From Methylocapsa acidiphila B2 (GTDB lineage Bacteria > Pseudomonadota > Alphaproteobacteria > Rhizobiales > Beijerinckiaceae): a DNA stretch of 64,000 nt. The position numbers were made by a program, and so were the translations under genes. Below, one piece after another: positions 14,901 through 22,869 of the stretch. Position 1 is the first letter of the stretch. The number at the start of each line of letters is the position of its first letter. The stretch lies in the NCBI RefSeq assembly GCF_000427445.1, contig NZ_KE386496.1, forward strand, positions 2,495,504-2,559,503, in the 5' to 3' direction. Under the pieces are notes generated by a model. The model did no database searches and was not told where the DNA came from. It was given only the letters and a program-made list of their open reading frames with translations.

Positions 14901-15690
14901 AAAAACTTCTAGCGTCGGGTGTGGGTATGATCTCAGTTATTCCATCGTGTCCTGTGGCCTGTAGTGCAGGGCCGAGAGCTAGTCTAATCGGTATGGCGCC
15001 TACGCGGGGATCTACGAGGTAGCAGTGCAGCTTATTGCCCGCATCGATAATGCCAGCGGTCACAAGCGTCGAGCCAACAACTCGTTCATCTCGATTACCG
15101 AGAAACTCAACCTTCCACGGTCCATCCAGTTTCGTGTGGCCATTCGCAAGGAAGTAGTAGTCATTCTTAAGCCAAACGGTTCCCTTCTCCTGACTAGGCT
15201 CCCGCTTTTCGGCGTGAATCCAGGTACCTTCCGAAGTTTGAAAAGTTCGAATCTGATCATAACCCGGCGGCAGTAGAAGTTCAGAATGGGAATCTCCTGA
15301 CGAGAGCCCTACCAAATATGCATTAGAGGGCGCTGAGGTAGTCCCGTCGTCTACAATTACAAGGCCACGGCGTTTGTCGCCGGCGGGAAAGATTCCCCAG
15401 CGGGGTTCGATGTTCGGCAGGAACGGTGTCTGCGCATTCAGCGTGCGCCCAGACGAATCGAGGAGCCAGACGCCCTTTTTTCCGACCTCCCAAGCCCATG
15501 CGTGTGTTCCATCCTCAACCGCACTGACGCGCCAGCGTCCGCCTCTTATCTTCGATACGAGCCATCCAGATTGAGAAAACGTCACCTTCTCCTTGTCGGA
15601 AGTCGCCGGTCGGCAAGCAGACAGGCCGATAAATGCCAAGAAAGCTACGGCTGCAACCGTCAGGCAAAGGAGACGTTTGTGGCGCGTCAT
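11908..15690 (-). CDS. Membrane-anchored NACHT/STAND ATPase with extracytoplasmic propeller-like region (candidate defence protein)
   Basis: The 1260-residue protein begins with a lipoprotein-type signal ending LSAC (Cys26). Residues about 35-640 are beta-rich, with recurring short WxLD/YLxD-type strands like a beta-propeller. Hydrophobic segments at 671-688 and 719-740 cross the membrane. The C-terminal part is a NACHT NTPase: Walker A in APGGRGKSAL (839-848), Walker B in FLFVLDGL (906-913), STRPS (939-943), and the NACHT winged-helix box VRFFHDSIQSYLTA (1094-1107). The topology suggests sensing outside and ATP-dependent signalling inside. No separate effector gene is adjacent, so the effector may be built in. 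GC is visibly lower than in its neighbours, indicating cargo. NACHT proteins in bacteria include antiphage systems; defence is inferred, not shown. Confidence 0.85.
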   Translation of the reverse strand: MTRHKRLLCLTVAAVAFLAFIGLSACRPATSDKEKVTFSQSGWLVSKIRGGRWRVSAVEDGTHAWAWEVGKKGVWLLDSSGRTLNAQTPFLPNIEPRWGIFPAGDKRRGLVIVDDGTTSAPSNAYLVGLSSGDSHSELLLPPGYDQIRTFQTSEGTWIHAEKREPSQEKGTVWLKNDYYFLANGHTKLDGPWKVEFLGNRDERVVGSTLVTAGIIDAGNKLHCYLVDPRVGAIPIRLALGPALQATGHDGITEIIPTPDARSFWLRSGLTSVYFVDVQKTLESASATASYLPLELNPPSQMTLRPFDATRAIGFPTPRWGGRKESLSPLRGASLFDAGTNSITPIPALQDTLVDNIVVLGKDGYLAQLGVNLDDQHVIYLPRDKPVQEVGKTIELGVDLAPWQDPMEGGVVEVFPDQTSHSFVVRARDFAFHFEAGTIGHLALLASHDEKDVNRFVAPTVVPDDIGHLWLINYVDDAAGRGIINWDRSQGAPINSGQPLFQHQLDLPDVVPLRDGRHAFANDVRGGLYLIDMKASMPGPALQLGGSTLTTGSLPDGPISFAPNSDSGDLKFGPRPVEGLLDDQATFQVVITEEGSGHQRKWVTPSLTNGEERYPLAQAVAGQDSDPKARIEYGRAASIRVTLSDPLGTNVSWTWTGVVFTNPEPLLARPWFRAVLVFFAICFVALVTKRLAGSPQTFTRYVLYIGSIGAPWVGKDFLDPGVLVGLLGASLLAGSVLGLMSPTLFRELEPLDPFRPFAGLATSIPTVRRRLFAAYSARLLNRIERERQQANGESYTPVPIRIKESSNIDLEGDAASPAERICNAFSADRSDERTCIILEAPGGRGKSALVREVLRLMVERSNKDPRSPIPVICDGDGVTLYDRMRESLGQDGFSDSLLRASARSGAFLFVLDGLTESTVTAKTLREHFATFGMTVPLLLSTRPSKAHIGVIEQAAASWIVIEPERLSDETLRDFVKAYGRSFDNLTPEVRAACRDEDGTYLPILIRLALLARGTEMQSIRDVYAAAVNQILANKGVSTDAAVQFCLDTYWETGERRIRFATASQDSKELLSALMGADLVVAAEVNPADPGNPHTVRFFHDSIQSYLTAVGLVGCVNWQENLEMAAGDPKFDADNTQVTELFTMCLHTFQPQTLLRKHLLQSLRTLSDDFAGALSRDWVVEATALPGLSDELPAEVAGGLALTKAGEMCFVNLDIRFLGRLYARAVRYLWPKLKPSYTAEKNVTAAGLREGTSPPLSTAEEI

Positions 15691-16020
15691 TTTTGCGCAG
15701 ACCTTCTGAACAGGGTATCCCCGACACGTTTAGGTCGGCTCCCGGACCCAAGGGAGAGAGTAGCCGAAGCTTTGGTACCCCGGAAGCGTCGAATGCGCGT
15801 CGGTCTGCGACCCTAGCCGAAAGTGTTAGCGGTCTTGCTTGCCTGGGCTTGGTGCTTCGGGGTGGTTGGCCTCGGAAGGCTTTTACTCGCGTAGCCGACG
15901 CTGAGAGCCGATCTTTGGGTCGGTTTGGGAACAGAGGCAGGAGGTGCACCGACATGCGACCCCGCGGGACGACTATCCAGAACGGCCTTTGCGCGCGCGG
16001 CGCGGGTGACGCGTCCGGAT
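15691..16020. other. 330-bp intergenic region upstream of the NACHT gene
   Basis: No coding frame with family character is present; the longest minus-strand reading (to 16063) is arginine- and proline-rich and overlaps two real genes. The region must contain the promoter of the NACHT gene, but I cannot point to convincing -35 and -10 boxes. The right edge marks the return to typical ICE composition. Confidence 0.5.
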
Positions 16021-16974
16021 CTATGATCGTGCCTTTGTGACGCGCCCCTCGCTGAAGCGCCACACCGGGATGCCGAGCATTCGTGCCTTGTCAGCGAGGT
16101 TCTCCTGAATGCCGGTGCCGGGGAACACCATGACCCCGATCGGCAGGACGTCTAGCATCGCATCGTTGCGCTTGAAGGGGGCGGCCTTGGCGTGCTTGGT
16201 CCAGTCGGGCTTAAAGGCGATCTGCGGCGCCTTGCGGTGGGCGGCCCATTTGGCGGCAATGAGTTCCGCGCCCTTCAGTGATCCGCCGTGCAGCAGCACC
16301 ATGTCGGGATGCTTGGCGTGGACGCGGTCGAGCTTGTCCCAGATCAGGCGATGATCGTTGAAGTCGAGCCCGCCGGTGAAGGCGATCTTGGGTCCTGCGG
16401 GCAATAGCACCTCGTTTTCGGCCCGGCGCCTGGCGGCGAGGAAGTCGCGGCTGTCGATCATGGCCGAAGTCAGATTGCGGTGGCTGACCTTCGATCCTGA
16501 GCGCGGCCGCCAGGCCGAATGCATATGGCGCTCGAACTGGTCGGCGGCCTGGTCGCGGAAGAACTCCATGCTGTTCCTGCGCTCGATCAGCGTCTGTCCT
16601 TCGGCGGTGAGGCGTTCGAGTTCGACCGAGCGGATCTCGGAGCCATCCTGCTCCTTCTGGCTGCGCTTCTGTGCCTGCTCGTTGTCGTCGAGCTCGCGCT
16701 CGATCCGGCTGGTGGCGCGGCGGAAGAGGTTGACGGTCGACCAGAGCAGGTCTTCGAGATCGGGTTCGAGGCGGGTGTCCGCAAGGGTGACGACCAGGGC
16801 GTCGAAGATGTCGGCCACGGCGCCAGCGATGGTGCTGCCTTCGGGAAGCGGTCTCGGGTCTGGTTCGTCCTGGAAGGGGCGATAGCCGTAGAGCTGGAGT
16901 TCGGCGAGGACGTGATCGGTCGTGGATGAGGTGTGCGGCGGCTCGTAGCCGGTGTCGTCGTGTTCGGTCGTCAT
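16021..16974 (-). CDS. DUF2493 (SLOG/YpsA-like) nucleotide-binding protein
   Basis: The 317-residue protein starts at ATG 16974 with AAGGA upstream; the alternative ATG 17019 lies in sequence without family support. The C-terminal domain reads KIAFTGGLDFNDHRLIWDKLDRVHAKHPDMVLLHGGSLKGAELIAAKWAA and ends with VMVFPGTGIQENLADKARMLGIPVWRF, the DUF2493 Rossmann-like fold related to YpsA/SLOG proteins that bind nucleotides or sense nucleotide signals. The N-terminal 200 residues are helical and specific to ICE members. Function is unknown; it lies in the same orientation as the Toprim gene behind it. Confidence 0.9.
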   Translation of the reverse strand: MTTEHDDTGYEPPHTSSTTDHVLAELQLYGYRPFQDEPDPRPLPEGSTIAGAVADIFDALVVTLADTRLEPDLEDLLWSTVNLFRRATSRIERELDDNEQAQKRSQKEQDGSEIRSVELERLTAEGQTLIERRNSMEFFRDQAADQFERHMHSAWRPRSGSKVSHRNLTSAMIDSRDFLAARRRAENEVLLPAGPKIAFTGGLDFNDHRLIWDKLDRVHAKHPDMVLLHGGSLKGAELIAAKWAAHRKAPQIAFKPDWTKHAKAAPFKRNDAMLDVLPIGVMVFPGTGIQENLADKARMLGIPVWRFSEGRVTKARS

Positions 16975-17086
16975 GGTGCTTTCCTTCGTCGGATCGACCG
17001 CGCCCATCGCGGCCTTCATGGTGACGAAAGGCGGCGGGCGGACCGGGCCTGCACCGCGCAGCGAAGCGGAAGCGGCCGAAGCAAAG

Positions 17087-17172
17087 CGGAGGATGGCGGG
17101 GGCCGGCTATTTTGCCTCGCGATGTAAAGGCGGGCTTGCCCGCCGACGGGAAATAGTCGGCCATCCGCCATT
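17087..17172. repeat. Long structured intergenic element, copy B
   Basis: This copy shares CGGAGGATGGCGG and TTTGCCTCGCG with copy A at 10972-11090. Its stem is GGCTATTT (17105-17112) with AAATAGTC (17151-17158), and an inner hairpin GCGGGCTTGCCCGC sits at 17130-17143. The stem differs from copy A yet remains paired, so structure is kept while sequence changes. It fills most of the 336-bp gap between the Toprim and DUF2493 genes. Confidence 0.6.
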
Positions 17173-17310
17173 GCCGGGCCGGGCCGTTTGCCGCAAGGGT
17201 CGCCCTCTCAGAAGGCCGTGGGCGCGGGCCTCTCCGACAAGGCTGGAAAGCACCACGCCCGAATCCGAGATGAGACCGGCACCCCGGCAGACATCATTTC
17301 CCGTGCCGCT

Positions 17311-18351
17311 TCATGTCGCCAATTCCATGAAACGAGCGACGTCTTCCGGAGCGATCTGCACCCGCAACGCTGCCCGTAACGCATCGATGCCGAGCGTGCG
17401 GAGATCCTCGTTGAAGTCACCCAGTCGTGGCGACAGGGCTATCGCCTCGATCCCAGCCTCGGTCGCCCGGTCGATCAGGCTCGCCATGGCGCCGTCCCCG
17501 GCCGGATCGTTGTCGCGGGCGATGTAGAGCCGGCGCAGTGTCGCGGGGAACAGGATGGCGGCGAGGTGTGCGGCCGAAAGAGCGGCCACCATCGGCATGG
17601 TCGGCACGACGCATCGAAGCGACAGCATGGTCTCGATCCCTTCACCGGCCGCCAGGCAATCGCGCCCCACATCGAAACGAACGGCGTTGCCCAGGAGGTT
17701 GCCCATCGCTCTTCTCGGCGTGTCGATCGCCGCCTTGTCCCGCCTCAATGGGTCGAGCCAGGTACGATGTGCCCCGGTGATCTTGCCGTCGAAATCGGTG
17801 ACGGCTGCGATCATCGCCGGCCAGGTCTCGGTCGGGGAATGCCGATCCGGACGGTAGTAGCAGCGTGGGTGGAAGCGGAGACTTCCGGTTCCGTGCAAAG
17901 CCGTAATGCCGCGTTTGCGCAAATACGCTTCCACGACTGTGCCCGTAATCGGCTGCGCCATGGCGAAAAGACGGCGTGCTGATTCCGGTGATCCCGCCGG
18001 TGCGGACGATGTTCGCCGGTCATGGTCTGGCTCCGGCGCCGATCTTGGTAGGCTGAGAAAGCGCTGAGCCTCATTGGCGACGTCGCGGAATTCGACAAGG
18101 CCGCGGTTCTCGCGGACGACGTCGAGGAGGTCGCCGTGATCGCCGGTTGCCGCGTCGGTCCATTTGCCGGCCGCACCCTTGCCGGATTCCAGTCCTTTCA
18201 GCCGGACGAATAGGGAGCGACCGGGCGCATTGCGAACGTCGCCAACCAGCCAGTACCGGCCCTCGCGGCGGCCGTTGGAGAGATAATAACGGCACACCGC
18301 TTCGGCATCGCGCGCGAGCCGGTGCGCCAGTTCGGCGGCACCGAGCGCCAT
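17311..18351 (-). CDS. Toprim-domain protein (DUF7146/primase-like)
   Basis: The 346-residue protein starts at ATG 18351 (or the overlapping GTG 18357) directly after the helicase stop. The N-terminal part has a CHC2-like/primase fold without clear zinc ligands (YYLSNGRREGRYWLVGDVRN, KWTDAATGDHGDLLDVV). The C-terminal Toprim domain is marked by CLAAGEGIETMLSL and RLYIARDNDPAGDGAM, with the conserved glutamate and the DxD acidic pair. Such proteins on conjugative elements resemble TraC/DnaG-type primases that prime the transferred strand in the recipient. This role is inferred. Confidence 0.88.
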   Translation of the reverse strand: MALGAAELAHRLARDAEAVCRYYLSNGRREGRYWLVGDVRNAPGRSLFVRLKGLESGKGAAGKWTDAATGDHGDLLDVVRENRGLVEFRDVANEAQRFLSLPRSAPEPDHDRRTSSAPAGSPESARRLFAMAQPITGTVVEAYLRKRGITALHGTGSLRFHPRCYYRPDRHSPTETWPAMIAAVTDFDGKITGAHRTWLDPLRRDKAAIDTPRRAMGNLLGNAVRFDVGRDCLAAGEGIETMLSLRCVVPTMPMVAALSAAHLAAILFPATLRRLYIARDNDPAGDGAMASLIDRATEAGIEAIALSPRLGDFNEDLRTLGIDALRAALRVQIAPEDVARFMELAT

Positions 18352-18353
18352 CG

Positions 18354-21300
18354 TCACGCCGCCGCCCGCTCGGCGACGCGCGCAAGCGGATAGCGTTCCA
18401 GCACCTTCGCCAGGATCGCCGGGCCGGCCGCGTCGGTCGGGACGAACATCCTGAGCTTCCACGAGATGATCTCATGGAACAGGCCGTAGGCTCGCAGCCG
18501 GTCACGCATGGCGTCGGTGAAGCCGGTCAGTTCGATGCGGTTGGCGCCCATGACGCGGACGCGGCGAAGCTGAAGCCCTTCGGCAAGATCGAGGATGGTC
18601 CTGCCATCCATAAGCGCGGTGAAGGCGTCATCGGCCGACAGATTCGACGGGCCGGTTTCAAGCGCGCTGGCCACCCATGGCGGGGATACCTTGCGACCGA
18701 CGATGCGTTCGCCGCTATCGGTCTGGAGCCGATAGACCCGGCTCGACTCGTTGGGGAGACGCTTCCAGATCGGCAGCAAGAGGCCGGCGACGATATGGAT
18801 CTCGCTGTCGGTGAATTCCGGCACATCGGCGAGTTCGGCCGCCCATGCGCGGGCGAAGCTTTCGCGGTCGGCTTCCCGCCAATGCGTCTGTGGCATCATC
18901 GCCAGCGGCATGGCGGGATGCTCCATCGGCCGGATGAGCCGTACGCGGCGTTCGACCTCGCCATCGTCGAGCATCAGACTCGGCGCGGTAACCTGCACGG
19001 CGGCGCGGCCCGACTGGCTGTTGACCAGCAGCAGGGCGCGGGGATCGGAGAGCCGGCCCAGCGCCTCGTCGAGCGTGACCGGTCGGTTGCGCTCGCGCCG
19101 CGTGATCGTCAGCAGGCGGGTTTCCGCCGAGGTGCCGCGGTGGGTGTAGATGGTCTGCCGGCCGGTGACGACGAAGCTCTCCGCCGTCAGCGTCTCCAGC
19201 CCGACGTCGTAGGTTCCCGATGCGATCGCGCCCTCGATACGGGCGGTCAGGAGCTGTTCGAACGCCGTGAACAGGATGTTCTGCAGGTCGATGGTCAGCG
19301 CCAGCAGCCGATTGAGGAAGGTGGTGATCGGCGGCAACTCGTCGCGGATGCCGTTGGTGTCGGTGAGCTTCAGCCCCGTTGCGTCCTCGAACGCGCCCAG
19401 CGAGCACCCTTCGACCTTGCCCATGACCAGCAGGACATAGAGCTGGCGCAACGCGTCGCGCGCGTAGTGGCTCTCCAGATTGTCCTCAGGCCTGAACAGG
19501 CCCTGGCCGCCGGTCTGGCGCTGGCCCTTGGTGATGGCGCCGAGCGTGTCGAGCCGGCGGGCGATGGTCGAGAGAAAGCGCTTCTCGGCCTTCACGTTCG
19601 TCGCGATCGGCCGGAACAGCGGCGGCTGCGCCTGGTTGGTGCGGTTCGTGCGGCCAAGCCCCTGAATGGCGGCGTCCGCCTTCCATCCGGCCTCCAGCAG
19701 ATAGTGGACGCGCAGGCGGCGGTTCTTCGCCGACAGTTCCGCGTGATAGGACCGTCCGGTGCCGCCCGCGTCCGAGAAGACGAGGATGCGCTTGGCGTCA
19801 TCCATGAACGCCTGCGCATCGGCGAGATTGGCCGAACCCGCGCGGTTCTCGACGGCGAGGCGATCGACGCCCTCCGATCCGCATCTGCGGATGATCCGGC
19901 GCGAGCGGCCCGTCACCTCGGCCACCATCTCCGTGCCGAAGCGCTGAACGATCTGGTCGAGCGCGCCATGGACTGGCGGCAGCGACACAAGCTTCTCGAT
20001 CAGCCGGTCTCGGCGGGCGACGGCCTCGCGGCTCTGCACGGGCTGGCCGTCGCGATAAACCGGCCGAGAGGAGAGATTGCCCTCGCTGTCGGTGAACGGC
20101 TCGTAGAGCTGGGTCGGGAAGCTGTGCGCCAGATAATCCAGCACGTATTCGCGCGGAGTGATGTCGACCTGGACGTCGCCCCATTCCTCGGTTGGAATCT
20201 CGGCGAGACGGCGCTCCATCAGCGCCTCGCCGGTCGAGACAATCTGGATCACCGCGGCATGGCCGGCCGTCAGATCGCGCTCGACGGCGGCGATCAGCGA
20301 GGGCGTCTTCATCGCCGTGATGAGATGGTTGAAGAAACGCTGCTTGGCGCTCTCGAAAGCCGAGCGGGCGGCGGATTTGGCCTGCGCGTTCAGCGTGCCC
20401 GTTTCGCCGGTGACGTTGGTCGCCTCCAGCGCGGCGTCGAGGTTATTGTGGATGACGCTGAACGCGCCCGCATAGGCGTCGTAGATGCGGATCTGCTCGT
20501 CGGTGAGCCGATGCTCGAGCAGCTCATATTCGACGCCCTCGTAGCTGAGCGAACGGGCCGCATAGAGGCCGAGCGCCTTCATGTCGCGCGCCAGGACCTC
20601 CATCGCCGCGACGCCCCCTGCCTCAATCGCCTCGACGAACTCGGCCCGCGTGGCGAAGGGGAAGTCCTCGCCGCCCCAGAGGCCAAGCCGCTGGGCATAG
20701 GCGAGATTGTGGACGGTGGTCGCGCCGGTCGCCGAGACATAGACAACGCGCGCGTTCGGCAACGCGTGCTGAAGCCGGAGTCCCGCACGGCCCTGCTGCG
20801 AGGCGGCCTGGTCGCCGCGTTCCCCTTTGCCGCCGGCCGCGTTCTGCATGGCATGGCTCTCGTCGAAAATGATCACCCCATCGAAATCGGAGCCCAACCA
20901 TTCGACGATCTGCCGGACCCGTGAAACCTTCTCGTCGCGCGCGTCGGTGCGTAGCGTGGCGTAGGTGGTGAATAGGACGCCTTGCTCCAAACGGATCGGC
21001 GTCCCCTGACGGAAGCGCGACAGCGGAGTCACCAGCAGCCGCTCCTGGCCGATCGCCGACCAATCGCGCAGGGCGTCCTCGATCAGCTTGTCGGATTTCG
21101 ACACCCAGACCGCGCGGCGGCGGCCCTTCAGCCAGTTGTCGAGCAGGATGCCAGCGACCTGGCGGCCTTTTCCGGCGCCGGTGCCGTCGCCGAGAAACCA
21201 GCCGCGGCGGAAGCGGACGGCGTTTTCAGCGTCGTCGGGCGCGGCCGACACGATGTCGAAGGTCTCGTCCACCGTCCACGATCCGGCGAGATGACCGCAA

Positions 21301-22700
21301 TGGGCTTCGCCGGCGTTGATCACGCTTTCGAGCTGGGCGTCGGACAGCATGCCGTCCGCGACGACATTGGCGGGCAGGTGCGGCCGATAGCTTGGCTTGG
21401 GCGGCGCCACCGACGCCATCGCCGCCGATTGCACCAGCTTGGTGGGGTGAGCCTGAGAGCCGGGAATACGGATCGACTGCAATCCGTATCCTTCATAGAG
21501 CGCCTCGGTGATGTGACCGCCCTCGACCGGCGTCCAGTCGATGGTTTCATAAGTCAGCTCAACCGCCTCCGGCTCGGGCGTCGCGGCCGGGACGGAGGAA
21601 GGGCGTGGCGCAACGCGCGGCGGTCGTGCGGCGGCGGGACGAACCGTGGCCCGGGTGATGACCGGCGTGGCGAGCGGGAGCCTTGGCGGAACAGAATTCG
21701 CGATCCAGCCAAGCAAGGTTGCGGCATCGGGGGCGCAACTGTGCAAAGCCGGAAACGCCGTAGGATCGGGCGCGGGCAGACGGTCGATCACGGTCAGGCG
21801 CGTGTCGATGGTCGTGCCATGCTTGGCATAGACCGATCCATCGATGGCGGCCGAGAACACGATGCGCCCGCGCTCCTGCAGCCGGATGAAGGCATCGGTC
21901 CACATCGGATTGTCGGGCCCGCAGTTCGTGCCGGTGATCGCGACCAGCCGGCCACCCTCGGCAAGACGCGCGAGCGCCGAGCCGACATGGCGCAGGGCCG
22001 CGTCGGCCATGCGGCGATCAACATTCGCGAGCGCAGAGAACGGCGGGTTCATGAGCACCACGCTCGGAACGACGCCGGCGTCGAGGTGATCGTGGATGTG
22101 CGCGGCGTCAAAGCGGGTGACGGCGATACCGGGGAACAGATGACCCAGCAGCCCGGCGCGCGTCTCGGCCAGCTCATTGAGAACGAGCGACGCGCCGGCG
22201 AGCTCGGCGAGGATGGCGAGCAGCCCGGTACCGGCCGAAGGTTCCAGCACGAGATCGGCGCGCGTGATCGCGGCGGCGGCGCTGGCCGCGAGGCCGATGG
22301 CGATCGGCGTCGAGAACTGTTGAAGCGCCTGGCTCTCCTCGGAGCGGCGCGTGTGGGTGGGAAGAAGGCCCGCGATCTTGGCCAGCATCGGCAGCATGGC
22401 GGCGGGAGAGGCAGTCCGCGCAAGCATGGCGGGGCCGAACTTGCGCAAGAACAGAACGGTCGCCGCTTCGCAGGCATCGTAGGCGGTCTTCCAGTCCCAG
22501 GCGCCATCGGCGTCGGAACCGCCGAAGGCGGAGACCATCGATCCCCGGAGCGTCGGTGCATCGACACACTGGCCGCGTTCGAGATGGGGAAGGATGATCC
22601 GCGCAGCATGAGCCAGCGCGTCGGCGGTCGCCGGAGCGGGCGGCGCGACCGGGAGCGGCGCGGCCGCAAAAGCGGCCGTGGAAGCGGGATTCGTCGTCAT
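18354..22700 (-). CDS. Class I methyltransferase fused to strawberry-notch-type DEAD/H helicase
   Basis: The 1448-residue protein starts at ATG 22700, downstream of a structured leader; an upstream in-frame ATG at 23021 would read through that leader. Residues about 120-300 form an N6-adenine-type methyltransferase: LEPSAGTGLLA (152-162) and NPPF (218-221). Residues about 440-1300 are the strawberry notch helicase: GDGTGAGKG (504-512), DESH (613-616), and a C-terminal block with VFSDAGGTGRSYHA and QGLGRTNRTNQAQPPLF. Similar giant methyltransferase-helicases occur on many ICEs and resemble phage P1 DarB, which protects incoming DNA from restriction. A function in establishment or anti-restriction is likely but unproven. 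Confidence 0.93.
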   Translation of the reverse strand: MTTNPASTAAFAAAPLPVAPPAPATADALAHAARIILPHLERGQCVDAPTLRGSMVSAFGGSDADGAWDWKTAYDACEAATVLFLRKFGPAMLARTASPAAMLPMLAKIAGLLPTHTRRSEESQALQQFSTPIAIGLAASAAAAITRADLVLEPSAGTGLLAILAELAGASLVLNELAETRAGLLGHLFPGIAVTRFDAAHIHDHLDAGVVPSVVLMNPPFSALANVDRRMADAALRHVGSALARLAEGGRLVAITGTNCGPDNPMWTDAFIRLQERGRIVFSAAIDGSVYAKHGTTIDTRLTVIDRLPAPDPTAFPALHSCAPDAATLLGWIANSVPPRLPLATPVITRATVRPAAARPPRVAPRPSSVPAATPEPEAVELTYETIDWTPVEGGHITEALYEGYGLQSIRIPGSQAHPTKLVQSAAMASVAPPKPSYRPHLPANVVADGMLSDAQLESVINAGEAHCGHLAGSWTVDETFDIVSAAPDDAENAVRFRRGWFLGDGTGAGKGRQVAGILLDNWLKGRRRAVWVSKSDKLIEDALRDWSAIGQERLLVTPLSRFRQGTPIRLEQGVLFTTYATLRTDARDEKVSRVRQIVEWLGSDFDGVIIFDESHAMQNAAGGKGERGDQAASQQGRAGLRLQHALPNARVVYVSATGATTVHNLAYAQRLGLWGGEDFPFATRAEFVEAIEAGGVAAMEVLARDMKALGLYAARSLSYEGVEYELLEHRLTDEQIRIYDAYAGAFSVIHNNLDAALEATNVTGETGTLNAQAKSAARSAFESAKQRFFNHLITAMKTPSLIAAVERDLTAGHAAVIQIVSTGEALMERRLAEIPTEEWGDVQVDITPREYVLDYLAHSFPTQLYEPFTDSEGNLSSRPVYRDGQPVQSREAVARRDRLIEKLVSLPPVHGALDQIVQRFGTEMVAEVTGRSRRIIRRCGSEGVDRLAVENRAGSANLADAQAFMDDAKRILVFSDAGGTGRSYHAELSAKNRRLRVHYLLEAGWKADAAIQGLGRTNRTNQAQPPLFRPIATNVKAEKRFLSTIARRLDTLGAITKGQRQTGGQGLFRPEDNLESHYARDALRQLYVLLVMGKVEGCSLGAFEDATGLKLTDTNGIRDELPPITTFLNRLLALTIDLQNILFTAFEQLLTARIEGAIASGTYDVGLETLTAESFVVTGRQTIYTHRGTSAETRLLTITRRERNRPVTLDEALGRLSDPRALLLVNSQSGRAAVQVTAPSLMLDDGEVERRVRLIRPMEHPAMPLAMMPQTHWREADRESFARAWAAELADVPEFTDSEIHIVAGLLLPIWKRLPNESSRVYRLQTDSGERIVGRKVSPPWVASALETGPSNLSADDAFTALMDGRTILDLAEGLQLRRVRVMGANRIELTGFTDAMRDRLRAYGLFHEIISWKLRMFVPTDAAGPAILAKVLERYPLARVAERAAA

Positions 22701-22717
22701 GAAGGGAACCTCGGGAG

Positions 22718-22780
22718 AGCCGGAACGGGTCGAACCGAGGGGCGCTCTCTCTCGACCCCAACGGCTCAAACCCGTCCCGG
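22718..22780 (-). promoter_or_regulatory. Structured leader of the methyltransferase-helicase gene (radC-like motif, copy 1)
   Basis: On the sense (minus) strand an outer stem pairs ACGGGT (22775-22770) with ACCCGT (22730-22725). An inner stem pairs GGGG (22759-22756) with CCCC (22742-22739), enclosing TCGAGAGAGAG. The start codon at 22700 follows 24 nt after the outer stem. The same TCGAGAGAG loop sequence and outer stem occur before the parB-like and ardC genes. It resembles the radC RNA motif known upstream of DNA-related genes on mobile elements; that assignment is from memory. Confidence 0.6.
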
Positions 22781-22815
22781 CAATCCTCTCCCTCTCGGGA
22801 CGTCCAAGAAGAAAA

Positions 22816-22840
22816 GGGCCCGGCGCTGGGCGCCGGACCC
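22816..22840 (-). terminator. Rho-independent terminator after the 22870-23466 gene
   Basis: GGGCCCGGCG (22816-22825) pairs with CGCCGGACCC (22831-22840). On the minus strand the hairpin is followed by TTTTCTTCTT. It lies 30 nt past the stop codon of the upstream minus-strand gene and before the leader of the helicase gene, so the helicase probably has its own promoter between 22780 and 22816. Confidence 0.75.
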
Positions 22841-22869
22841 TTTGATGTCGCCCGGAAGAAAACGCCTGC

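Noticed and set aside
15515-16063. Minus-strand frame between the NACHT and DUF2493 genes
   Set aside because: It overlaps the beginning of the NACHT gene and the end of DUF2493 and has low-complexity, arginine-rich sequence.
18147-20924. Very long plus-strand open frame opposite the methyltransferase-helicase
   Set aside because: It is arginine-, glutamate- and glycine-rich with no family motif and is fully antisense to a gene with clear catalytic motifs; long antisense frames are expected in GC-rich DNA.
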